From Truepera radiovictrix DSM 17093 (lineage in GTDB: Bacteria; Deinococcota; Deinococci; Deinococcales; Trueperaceae), in contig NC_014221.1 in NCBI RefSeq assembly GCF_000092425.1, positions 2,671,001 through 2,735,000 of the forward strand: a DNA stretch of 64,000 bases, read 5' to 3'. The notes under the pieces were generated by a model. That model did no database searches and had not been told where the DNA came from. It saw only the letters and a list, made by a program, of their open reading frames with translations. Below are positions 57,040 through 64,000 of the stretch, piece by piece. The position numbers and the translations under genes are program-made. Within the stretch, counting starts at the first letter, position 1. Each line of letters starts with the position of its first letter.

Positions 57040-58050
57040 CTACCGCGGCCAGGCGCAGTGCACGTGGCCCCAGTGCCCCGCGTCCCCCGGCCCCAACACC
57101 TCGTCGGCGCCGAGCTCACGGCAGAGCCGCATAAACCCAGCGACCACCGCGTCACGCCCACGCGCCCCGACGCTGACGCCGTTGATGACGTCCGTGTCGT
57201 ACGCCAGCCCCGCGTAGTGGCGCGACGTCGCCGAGTGCGACCCTCCGGCGATGGAGGTCACGCGGAAGCGGTAGGTCTCAGCCGCTCTCAGCATCCCGCT
57301 AAGCATCCGCGGGTCCAAGTAGACGCTGCCGCCCGGCGCGGTCCCGTACGACGAGCGCCGCGCTGGGCCGCCGCTCGCGGTGTCACGGATGTTGCTGCGC
57401 GCGTCCGCCCCGTCGCTCGAGCTGCTGCTCACCGGGCTGTAGGGCCACAGCGTGATGTTGCCGCTCGCTAAAATGCGCTGCGCGAGACCGGCGCGGTCCG
57501 TCCCCCCGCCCACGTTGGTCACCAGGGCGTTCCACGTGCTCGGCCCCACCACGCCGTCTTGGGCCAGCCCCCATGACGCTTGAAAGCTCTTGACCGCAGC
57601 CTCGGTCGCCGGCCCGAAGACCCCGTCGACGGCGAGCGCGTAGCCGTAACGGTTGGCGAGCTGGTCTTGCACCGCCCGCACGGCGTTGTTGTTGTCGCCG
57701 CGGCGCACCACGGTGATGAGCGCGCCCCACGTGCTCGGCCCGACGACGCCGTCCACCGTAAGGTTGCGAGCGCTCTGAAAGCTCCTCACGGCGCTCTCGG
57801 TAGCGCTCCCGAAGCTGCCGTCGACGCTGAGGTTGCCCCCGTGGTGACGCAGCAGGTACTGCACCGTGACCACGGTGCGGCCCGCGTCGCCACGCCGCAC
57901 CGTCGGCCAGGTCGCCTGGGGGCCGAGCTCCCCCCCACGCAGGTCGGCGCACCCGCCCAGGAGCGCCACGAGGGTGATGAGGACGCCTCCCCACACCCTC
58001 ACACGCAGGGCCCTTACGCGTAACGACAAAGGGTCGATGGTTTGTCGCAC
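57040..58050 (-). CDS. Lipoprotein with two peptidoglycan-binding domains and a D-Ala-D-Ala peptidase-like domain
   Basis: 336 residues. Lipobox LVALLGGC near residue 35 marks a lipid-anchored envelope protein. Two PG_binding_1 repeats follow, each ending SFQ...DGVVGPSTW (~60-115 and ~120-185). The C-terminal region (~195-336) resembles M15/VanY-like peptidases: SHSATSRHYAGLAYDTDV (metal His and Asp) and HWGHVHCAWPR (second His pair). Likely trims peptidoglycan peptides. GTG at 58050 is set by an AAGGAGG site 7 bases upstream. Confidence 0.87.
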   Translation of the reverse strand: MRQTIDPLSLRVRALRVRVWGGVLITLVALLGGCADLRGGELGPQATWPTVRRGDAGRTVVTVQYLLRHHGGNLSVDGSFGSATESAVRSFQSARNLTVDGVVGPSTWGALITVVRRGDNNNAVRAVQDQLANRYGYALAVDGVFGPATEAAVKSFQASWGLAQDGVVGPSTWNALVTNVGGGTDRAGLAQRILASGNITLWPYSPVSSSSSDGADARSNIRDTASGGPARRSSYGTAPGGSVYLDPRMLSGMLRAAETYRFRVTSIAGGSHSATSRHYAGLAYDTDVINGVSVGARGRDAVVAGFMRLCRELGADEVLGPGDAGHWGHVHCAWPR

Positions 58051-58246
58051 AGCTTTCCTCCTTAGACCATTTTGGGGTAGCCAGCAGCACCCGCACCCTC
58101 TTTGGCCCAGCTGGAACGCCCGGCACAAGGATAGCAAACGTTAACAAAAAGCCGTCAGCCGCTCGTCACGCCCGGCCGTGTAGGGCCGCAGGCCCAGTCG
58201 TAGCGTCGGGCGCGGAGACCCCTTTCGCCTTCGCGACGCGCCGGGC
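58051..58246. other. Intergenic region between the lipoprotein and ruvA genes
   Basis: 196 bases containing the lipoprotein ribosome site and, upstream of it, no clear -35/-10 pair. No gene or repeat is supported. Confidence 0.4.
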
Positions 58247-58840
58247 TTACCGCAGCTGCGCGAGCGCCTTGCGAATGAGGGTCTCCGCGCCCGCCTCGGG
58301 CTCTTTGAGGGCGAGCTGCGCCACGACCCCTTTGACCTGCGTCTCGCGGTAGCCGAGCGCCAAAAGCGCCCCTACGGCGTCCTCGGCGGCCGGTGAGGAG
58401 AGGGTCGTCACCTTGCCGCGCGCGCCGGGGGCCAAAAGCTCCTCGGGTAGCTTGTTTTTGAGGTCCAAGATGATGCGCTCGGCCATCTTTTTGCCCACCC
58501 CCGGGGTGCTCGCCAACAGCCCCGCATCCCCTTGCAAGATCGCTCCGGCAAGTAGTGGCGTCTGCATCGATGACAGGAGCGCCAGGGCGAGCTTGGGCCC
58601 CACCCCCGAGACGCCGATCAGGTGGGTAAAGAGGGTGTGCAGGTCCCGGTCGTGAAAGCCGTAGAGCGCCAGAAGCTCCTCTTTGACCAGAAAGTAGGTG
58701 TGCAGCCGCACCGCCGAGCCCACGCGGCAGACCATCAGCGTGGGCTTGGGGGCGAAGACCTCGAGCCCAAAGGCGCCCGCTTGCACGATCAGGCTCCCCG
58801 CCCGGATCTCGGCGACGACTCCGTCTAGGTAGGCGATCAC
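58247..58840 (-). CDS. ruvA: Holliday junction branch migration protein RuvA
   Basis: About 197 residues. Tetrameric junction-binding subunit of RuvAB. N-terminal OB fold (VIAYLDGVVAEIRAGSLIV, YFLVKEELLALYGF), then two HhH motifs (LIGVSGVGPKLALALLS and LASTPGVGKKMAERIILDLK), and the C-terminal RuvB-contacting domain (EDAVGALLALGYRETQV). The GTG at 58840 is chosen because TACACT (58847-58852) lies six bases upstream and homologues start with M/V-I-A-Y-L-x-G. It diverges from mutS2; ruvB is not in the window. Confidence 0.95.
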   Translation of the reverse strand: MIAYLDGVVAEIRAGSLIVQAGAFGLEVFAPKPTLMVCRVGSAVRLHTYFLVKEELLALYGFHDRDLHTLFTHLIGVSGVGPKLALALLSSMQTPLLAGAILQGDAGLLASTPGVGKKMAERIILDLKNKLPEELLAPGARGKVTTLSSPAAEDAVGALLALGYRETQVKGVVAQLALKEPEAGAETLIRKALAQLR

Positions 58841-58846
58841 CTTATT

Positions 58847-58852
58847 AGTGTA
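58847..58852 (-). promoter_or_regulatory. -10 box of ruvA
   Basis: TACACT (minus strand) sits six bases before the GTG; leaderless start. Confidence 0.65.
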
Positions 58853-58965
58853 GCCCTCCAAGGACTCCGCCAACGCCCCCTCCCCGACGTGCTGGGCGCG
58901 CGTGCAGCCCTTTTGCCCTCGCCGGTCTGGGTAAGCCTAAGCGCCAAAACGCCCCTCCAAACCCG

Positions 58966-58971
58966 TATAAT
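58966..58971 (+). promoter_or_regulatory. -10 box of mutS2
   Basis: A perfect TATAAT lies eight bases before the mutS2 GTG, in the shared 139-base region with ruvA. No ribosome site follows. Confidence 0.75.
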
Positions 58972-58979
58972 CCCTCCTC

Positions 58980-61277
58980 GTGAACGTCACGGCCACCACG
59001 CTCCACAAGCTCGACTTCCCCCGCGTCCAGGGGGCGCTCGCCGCGCGCGCCGCCTCACCCTTGGGGGTCGAGCGCGCCCTCGCCGTCTCCCCCACGCTCG
59101 AGCCCGCCGCGGCCGAGCGGGCGTGGGCGCGGGTGTCCGAGGCGCTCTCGGGCCCCGAGCTCTCCTTGGGCGGGGTAAGCGACATCCGGCCCCTCATCGC
59201 GCGCATCAAGGAGGGGCAGGTGCTAGAGGGGCTCGAGCTCTTGGAGATCGCCTACACCATGGACGCCGCCGGCACCATCAAGCGCGCGGTCCTCGCTTCG
59301 GAACGCCCGGCGCTCGCCGAGCTCGCCGCACGGCTCGGCAGCTTTAGCGGCGCGCTTCGGCTCGTGCGCGAACAGCTCGACCCGGACGGCCGGGTGCGCG
59401 ACGACGCGACGCCCAAGCTGCGCGAGATCCGCAGGCGGCTAAACCCACTGCGCGGCCGCATCCGCGAGCGCCTGCAGGAGCTCTTGGGGCGCTACGCCGA
59501 TTACGTCCAGGAGGGGCTCATCACCCTGCGGCGCGACCGCTACGTGATCCCGGTGCGCGCTTCGGCGCAGTCGCGGGTGCCGGGCATCGTCCTCGACACC
59601 TCCGACTCGGGGGCGACGGTCTTTATCGAACCGCAGTCGGTGGTCCCCTTGAATAACGAGCTGGCGCTTTTGGAGTTCGAGGAGCGCGACGAGGTGCGGC
59701 GCATCCTGGTGGCGCTCGGGCAGCGCCTGGCGTTTGAACCGGCGCTCGAGGGGACGCTCGAGGCGCTCGCCGAGCTCGACGTGGTCGCGGCGAGCGCGCG
59801 GCTCGCCAAGGACTGGCGGCTCACCAAGCCAAGCTTCGACACCTCGGGCGCCGTGCGGCTCACCCGCGCCCGTCACCCCCTGGTCGACGGGTGCGTGCCG
59901 AACACCCTCGAGCTGGACGCCGAGCGGCGCCTGCTCATCGTCACCGGCCCCAACGCCGGCGGGAAGACGGTGCTCCTCAAGACCCTCGGGCTCGCCGCCG
60001 TGATGGCACGCAGCGGGCTCTTCGTCGCCGCCGAAACGGCCACGCTCCCCCCTTTCCGGGCGCTTTTGACCGACATCGGCGACGAACAGAGCATCGAGGC
60101 GAGCCTCAGCACCTACGCCGGGCACCTTAGAAACCTGAGAGCCATCGTCGAAGCGGCGGCGCCGGACGTGCTCGTGCTGGTCGACGAACTCGGCTCCGGC
60201 ACCGACCCCGACGAGGGGGCGGCGCTCTCGCAAGCTATTGTGGAGCGGCTTTTGGAGAGCGGGGCGCGCGGCCTCATCAACACCCACCTCGCGCCCCTCA
60301 AGGTCTTCGCGTCGCAGACCCCGGGGGTGCAAAACGCCGCCATGAGCTTTGACGTCGGGGCGCTCTCGCCGCGCTTCGAGCTCATGGTCGGGCAACCGGG
60401 CCGGAGCTACGCGCTCGCCATCGCCGAGCGCTTGGGGCTGCCCGAAGCGCTCCTCGCGCGCGCTCACGACATCCTCGGGCCCGAGGGGGCGGCGCTGGAG
60501 ACGCTCTTGCAGACCCTCGAGCGCCAGCGCGAGGCGCTTCAGGCCGAGCGCGACGAGCTCGCCGCCGCGCGCGAGGTCGCCGCGCGCGAGGCCGCGGTGC
60601 TGCGCGAGCAGATCGAGCGCCTACGCGAGCGCGAGGGGGAGGTTTTGGCCGCCGCCGCCGCGCGGGCCGACGAACTTTTGCAGGAGACGTTGCAGCGCGC
60701 CAAGGAGCTCAAGCGCACCGCCACCACCGACCCCGAAGCGAGGCCGCGCGCGCTCAGCGAGCTTCAGAGGCTGCGCAAGGAGGTGCAGGCGCGCACCCCG
60801 CACCGCACCCCGAAGGCCAAAGGCCCCGCCCCGAAACCGGCGCTAGCGCCGGGCGCGACGGTCTTCGTCGAGGCGTACGGCGCCAAGGGCCAGGTGCTGG
60901 AGCTGCGCGGCGACGACGTCGTGGTGCAGCTCGGCCTCCTCAAGGTGACGGTGCCCAAAAGCGGCGTAAGGCTCGACAGAGCGCCCAAACCCCAGCGCGG
61001 CGCGGGGGGTGGCTACAGCGCGCCGGCGCGCTTCGAGAGCGAGCTCAATATCCGCGGCGAACGGGTCGAGGCGGCGCTCGACAAGCTGCGCGACTTTTTG
61101 CTCGAGGCGCACGCGCTTAAGGCCGAGCGCGTCCGCATCCTCCACGGCAAGGGCACCGGTACCCTGCGCGACGTGGTGCGGAGCTTTCTTAAAGACGACA
61201 AACGGGTCGAGCGCTTCGAGGACGCCCCCCCCTACGAGGGGGGCCACGGGGTGACGGTCGCGCACCTGCGGCGCTGA
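58980..61277 (+). CDS. mutS2: MutS2 family ATPase/endonuclease
   Basis: 765 residues. Homologous recombination suppressor and/or collided-ribosome rescue factor (RqcU) in other bacteria. Core and clamp domains ~1-300, ATPase with Walker A VTGPNAGGKTVLLKT (~323-337) and Walker B VLVLVDELGSGTDPDEG (~395-411), a long coiled coil (~500-600, E/A/R-rich), a KOW-like segment (~620-660) and a C-terminal Smr domain (~685-765: LNIRGERVEAALDKL, HGKGTGTLRDVV). GTG at 58980 follows TATAAT by 8 bases. It diverges from ruvA. Confidence 0.96.
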   Translation: MNVTATTLHKLDFPRVQGALAARAASPLGVERALAVSPTLEPAAAERAWARVSEALSGPELSLGGVSDIRPLIARIKEGQVLEGLELLEIAYTMDAAGTIKRAVLASERPALAELAARLGSFSGALRLVREQLDPDGRVRDDATPKLREIRRRLNPLRGRIRERLQELLGRYADYVQEGLITLRRDRYVIPVRASAQSRVPGIVLDTSDSGATVFIEPQSVVPLNNELALLEFEERDEVRRILVALGQRLAFEPALEGTLEALAELDVVAASARLAKDWRLTKPSFDTSGAVRLTRARHPLVDGCVPNTLELDAERRLLIVTGPNAGGKTVLLKTLGLAAVMARSGLFVAAETATLPPFRALLTDIGDEQSIEASLSTYAGHLRNLRAIVEAAAPDVLVLVDELGSGTDPDEGAALSQAIVERLLESGARGLINTHLAPLKVFASQTPGVQNAAMSFDVGALSPRFELMVGQPGRSYALAIAERLGLPEALLARAHDILGPEGAALETLLQTLERQREALQAERDELAAAREVAAREAAVLREQIERLREREGEVLAAAAARADELLQETLQRAKELKRTATTDPEARPRALSELQRLRKEVQARTPHRTPKAKGPAPKPALAPGATVFVEAYGAKGQVLELRGDDVVVQLGLLKVTVPKSGVRLDRAPKPQRGAGGGYSAPARFESELNIRGERVEAALDKLRDFLLEAHALKAERVRILHGKGTGTLRDVVRSFLKDDKRVERFEDAPPYEGGHGVTVAHLRR

Positions 61278-61327
61278 GTCGCTCCTGGCACCGGCCTTTA
61301 CGTTCACCTACAAAGTCGCTTGGAACG

Positions 61328-62044
61328 TCAGAAAGCGACGCCTAGCGCGGGCACGAGCCAGAAGCCGATGGGCTGCACCCCCTCGCGTGGCCCGAACCCG
61401 TTGAAGGTGGCCCCCTGCAGCGTGAGCTCGGCGAACACGCGCTGCGCGTCCGACACGGGGACCTGCACGCCGAGCGTGAGGGTACCGGCGCCGGCGAGCC
61501 CGGGTTCGCCCAACCAGGAGAGGGTGCCGAGGCCGCGCAGCGCGCCGTAGAGCTCGGCCGCCCCGAGGGGCGTCGCCGCCGAGACCCCGAGGTCTAGCGC
61601 GGCGTTCGACACGAAAAGGGCGGCGCCGTAGTCGAGCGCGAAAGGCCCCGCGCCGAGCCGCTCGGTCGCCCCGTAGCGGAGGCCCGGGGCGGGGAACGAC
61701 GCGTAGGGAACGAGCAGCGCGGTGAGGTTGGTGGTGCGGCCCTCGGCGACGCCGCGCGCGAGGTTGAGCTGCACCGGCGTCGCTACCGGCCAGTACCCCG
61801 GGGCGACGATACCGGTAGCGCAGTCGGGGTTGGGCGGCATCCCCGTGCACGGCGCGACCGCCGTCAGCGGCGTGGGGTAGCCCAGCGCGACACGCGTCTC
61901 GCGCTGACCGGGCTCGAGCGGTTGGGGCGCGCGCCCCCAGATGACCGGCGCACACGCGCTCAGGGCGACGAGCAGGCTGGCCAAGATGATGACCCGCGCG
62001 TTTCGGCGAAGGTTTCGGTACGTGTCTCGGCAGGTATCGCGCAC
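61328..62044 (-). CDS. Lipoprotein, possible outer-membrane barrel
   Basis: 238 residues, not recognised. A signal with lipobox LVALSAC (Cys ~31) is followed by a Gly/Ala-rich sequence of alternating strands (QRETRVALGYPTPLTAV, ALDYGAALFVSNAALDLGVS, AELTLQGATF) ending in F, consistent with a small beta-barrel. GTG at 62044 follows GAGGGGG. It converges with mutS2. Confidence 0.72.
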   Translation of the reverse strand: MRDTCRDTYRNLRRNARVIILASLLVALSACAPVIWGRAPQPLEPGQRETRVALGYPTPLTAVAPCTGMPPNPDCATGIVAPGYWPVATPVQLNLARGVAEGRTTNLTALLVPYASFPAPGLRYGATERLGAGPFALDYGAALFVSNAALDLGVSAATPLGAAELYGALRGLGTLSWLGEPGLAGAGTLTLGVQVPVSDAQRVFAELTLQGATFNGFGPREGVQPIGFWLVPALGVAF

Positions 62045-62132
62045 CAGCTACCCCCTCGTGCACCCCAACACCACCCCGTGGGGCGTGCGCTTAGCCTACC
62101 CCCGTAGGGTACTGCCGGGCTTCACCAAACCT

Positions 62133-62561
62133 TCACCCTTCCGCCGAGACCCCGAACGCCTCTAGGATCGCCGCCGGCGCCCGCGTCGGTCGCCCGCGCG
62201 CGGCGCTCACCCACACCCAGTCGGTCTCGACCTCGGCAAGGAGAGCGCGGTCGCGCTCGCGGTAGATGCGGGTGTGGCGGCCCGCGCGCGCCCCCGAAAA
62301 CGCCTGTACCCGCGTCTCGACGCTGAGCGCGTCCCCCAAGACGGCCGATTGGAAGTAGGTGATGCGGTGCTGCCGCACCACCGGCACCACCCCGAGCGCC
62401 TGATAGGCGGCGAGCGAGAGCCCCTGCCGCTCGGAGTGCGCCCGCGCCACCTCCTCGGCGTAGCGCAAGTAGACGGTGTTGTTGACGTGGCCGAGCTCGT
62501 CGATGTCGGCGGGCGCTACGCTGACGGTGTGTGCGAAGCGGTTTTTGACGTTGCCTTCCAT
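62133..62561 (-). CDS. Acyl-CoA thioesterase (hotdog fold)
   Basis: 142 residues of the 4HBT/YbgC-like group, hydrolysing acyl-CoA thioesters. Characteristic VAPADIDELGHVNNTVYLRYAEE with the catalytic Asp (~18-20), HRITYFQSAVLGDALSVETRV and a final TDWVWVSAARGRPTRAP strand. ATG at 62561 has a GGGGGAG run before it and TAGAGT 7 bases upstream. It diverges from the DUF2270 gene. Confidence 0.92.
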   Translation of the reverse strand: MEGNVKNRFAHTVSVAPADIDELGHVNNTVYLRYAEEVARAHSERQGLSLAAYQALGVVPVVRQHRITYFQSAVLGDALSVETRVQAFSGARAGRHTRIYRERDRALLAEVETDWVWVSAARGRPTRAPAAILEAFGVSAEG

Positions 62562-62683
62562 CTCCCCCACTCTACGTTCTGGCGGTCGCCAAGCGCGTGT
62601 CACGCGGCCGCGTGCCATACTACCCCTGTGGCGACCCGCTGCCGCATGGGCCGGCCCCACCCCGCTTAGTCCCCGCACCCGCT

Positions 62684-63325
62684 ATGACGCCTACCAAACC
62701 CCCCAACCTCAGAGACACGAACACGGTCAACAGCCTTATCCACCTCTACCGCGGCGAGCTGGGCCGCATGGCGCTCTACCGCGTCCGCCTCGACACCACG
62801 ACGAACTGGGCGATCGTGACAAACGCGGGCATCGTCACCTTCGTGCTCGGCAACGGCGCCTTATCGCACGCCGCCCTCCTTTTCGCGATGCTGCTGACGC
62901 TCTTTTTCCTCACCCTGGAGGCGCGCCGCTTTCGCGTCTACGAGGTGTCGCACCAACGCGTGCGGCTCTTTGAACGGGGCTTTTTCGCCGAGCAGCTGGG
63001 CGCCACGTGGGTTACCGATTGGCCCACGCGGCTTCTGCAGAGCCTTGAAGAGCCGCAACCCCCGATCTCCTGGGCGAGCGCCCTCGGTTGGCGGCTGCGG
63101 CGCAACTACCTCTGGCTCTACGCGGCGCTCGTCGCCGCTTGGGTCGGCAAGTTGGCGATCACCTCGGGCGAGGCGGTGACGGGCGCTTTACAACCGCTTC
63201 TCGCCGCCGCGCGGGTTGGACCCCTCCCTGGGGGTGCGGTCTGGGCGGCGGTCGGAGCGTTCTACGTGGGCCTCGTGCTCCTCGCCCTGTTCGGCAGCCA
63301 GACCTACCCGCTCGAGGCGGACTAA
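62684..63325 (+). CDS. DUF2270 membrane protein
   Basis: 213 residues with about four membrane segments. The DUF2270 signature is clear: LIHLYRGELGRMALYRVRLDTTTNW, then LFFLTLEARRFRVYEVSHQRVRLFE. Function unknown. ATG at 62684 gives a start shortly before the conserved domain; the upstream open frame has no coding character. It diverges from the thioesterase gene. Confidence 0.88.
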   Translation: MTPTKPPNLRDTNTVNSLIHLYRGELGRMALYRVRLDTTTNWAIVTNAGIVTFVLGNGALSHAALLFAMLLTLFFLTLEARRFRVYEVSHQRVRLFERGFFAEQLGATWVTDWPTRLLQSLEEPQPPISWASALGWRLRRNYLWLYAALVAAWVGKLAITSGEAVTGALQPLLAAARVGPLPGGAVWAAVGAFYVGLVLLALFGSQTYPLEAD

Positions 63326-63342
63326 AAGCGAGCGCGGGGGCG

Positions 63343-63591
63343 CTAGGCTTGTAACCCCGGCCCGGCAGCGCCGCTCTCTCGGGCGATGAGCCGCAGCAGC
63401 TCCGCCATGTCAAAAGCGTCTAGCGCGTCTTGCACCCCTTGGAGATACGCGTAGGTGAGCACGTCTGCCGCCTGGCCCTTGAGGGCGTCGCCCCGAAACG
63501 CCCGGAGACGTTCGGGGAGCCTGTCGCGCAACCGGTCAAAGAGGCGGAGCTTGTAGGCGTCTGCCAGTTCGACGATGTCTCGAGCGTCCAC
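63343..63591 (-). CDS. Small hypothetical protein
   Basis: 82 residues, mostly helical and charged (LADAYKLRLFDRLRDRLPERL, GQAADVLTYAYLQGVQDALDAF), not recognised. GTG at 63591 has AGGGTGAAGT just upstream, acting as ribosome site or -10 (TAGGGT). It converges with the DUF2270 gene and diverges from the LOG-family gene. Confidence 0.6.
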   Translation of the reverse strand: MDARDIVELADAYKLRLFDRLRDRLPERLRAFRGDALKGQAADVLTYAYLQGVQDALDAFDMAELLRLIARESGAAGPGLQA

Positions 63592-63662
63592 ACTTCACCC
63601 TAGCGCGCCCTCTAACTGCGAGCAACGGCGGAGGCTACCGCACGCGCGTCCACGGCGTGCGG

Positions 63663-63668
63663 TACGAT
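63663..63668 (+). promoter_or_regulatory. -10 box of the LOG-family gene
   Basis: TACGAT lies five bases before the ATG at 63674. The sequence from here to the ATG differs from the truB promoter region by one base. Confidence 0.65.
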
Positions 63669-63673
63669 GCGCC

Positions 63674-64000
63674 ATGGACCGCATCGAGCAGGAGCGAGGC
63701 AAACCGGAGCAGCAGTACGTCATCGACGCGCTCGCGGCCGAATCGTGGCGCCTCTTTCGCATCATGGGGGAGTTTGTCCAGGGCTTTGAAGAGATGAGCG
63801 GGGTGCAAAAAGCCGTCACCATCTTCGGTTCGGCGCGGCTGGGACCCGAACACCCCTACTACCGCCAAGCCGAAAGCCTGGGGCGCGACCTCGCGCGCGC
63901 AGGGTACACGGTGATTACGGGGGGCGGCCCCGGCATCATGGAAGCGGGCAACAAAGGGGCCTTCGAGGCGCAGGGCAAGAGCGTCGGGCTCAATATCGAC
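63674..64000 (+). CDS. LOG family nucleotide-binding protein (3' end outside window)
   Basis: First 109 residues of a TIGR00730/LOG protein, which cleaves nucleoside 5'-monophosphates to base and ribose phosphate (cytokinin activation in plants and some bacteria). The Rossmann motif AVTIFGSARLGPEHPYY and the phosphoribohydrolase motif VITGGGPGIMEAGNKGA are present. The N-terminal ~45 residues (ESWRLFRIMGEFVQGFEEM) match the longer bacterial subgroup. ATG at 63674 is set by TACGAT five bases upstream. Confidence 0.93.
   Translation, partial: MDRIEQERGKPEQQYVIDALAAESWRLFRIMGEFVQGFEEMSGVQKAVTIFGSARLGPEHPYYRQAESLGRDLARAGYTVITGGGPGIMEAGNKGAFEAQGKSVGLNID

Overview
The window is GC-rich (roughly two thirds G+C), densely coded bacterial chromosome. 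It looks like a member of the Deinococcota (Deinococcus-Thermus), most plausibly a Truepera-like lineage. The grounds are a 1526-residue RpoC with a Thermus/Deinococcus-type insertion of repeated lipoyl-like motifs, a Thermus-like rifampicin region in RpoB, a 405-residue EF-Tu, an L33 close to the Thermus protein as I remember it, a CarD/CdnL regulator, and many genes whose -10 box lies only 5-8 bases before the start codon (leaderless mRNAs). The species call is inference; no database search was possible.

Layout. 1-3.3 kb: end of a sugar ABC cluster (binding protein, two permeases). 3.3-9.8 kb: a P/T/D-rich small protein, a DUF4385 protein, an orphan receiver-BTAD regulator, and purine genes (purC-purS-GDPD operon; purB with a membrane protein). 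9.9-16.5 kb: a Phd/PIN toxin-antitoxin pair, a GAF/HD-GYP protein, a TIGR02587/TIGR02588-like membrane pair, a VUT transporter, an M24-like protein lacking metal ligands, and a relic of a peptide ABC permease. 16.5-28.6 kb: ppk2 beside an ANKH-like transporter, a lower-GC TIM-barrel-like protein, the potABCD polyamine transporter, hsp20, a DMT exporter, carD, a YqgF-like nuclease and a broken small membrane-protein gene.

28.7-42.5 kb is the information-processing core, all on the minus strand. In transcription order it is tRNA-Thr(TGT), tRNA-Tyr(GTA), tRNA-Gly(CCC), tRNA-Thr(GGT), tuf, rpmG, secE, nusG, rplK, rplA, an L10 leader, rplJ, rplL, a terminator and new promoter, then rpoB and rpoC with a strong terminator. 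The tRNA-tuf order matches the E. coli tufB operon.

42.5-64 kb: a PolX-family protein with a degenerate polymerase site but intact PHP domain, dcd, a two-component system, a large secreted protein joining a zinc protease, a propeller-like region and a probable outer-membrane barrel, a GT2 glycosyltransferase, a module of three paralogous LDERQ membrane proteins under an XRE regulator, truB, ald, a lipoprotein DD-peptidase, ruvA, mutS2, a thioesterase, a DUF2270 protein and the start of a LOG-family gene.

The strongest leads are the polymerase-dead PolX, the LDERQ/XRE module with an operator inside its promoter, the protease-propeller-barrel fusion, the ppk2/ANKH pair, the palindrome over the potA -10 box, and the L10 leader with competing hairpins.
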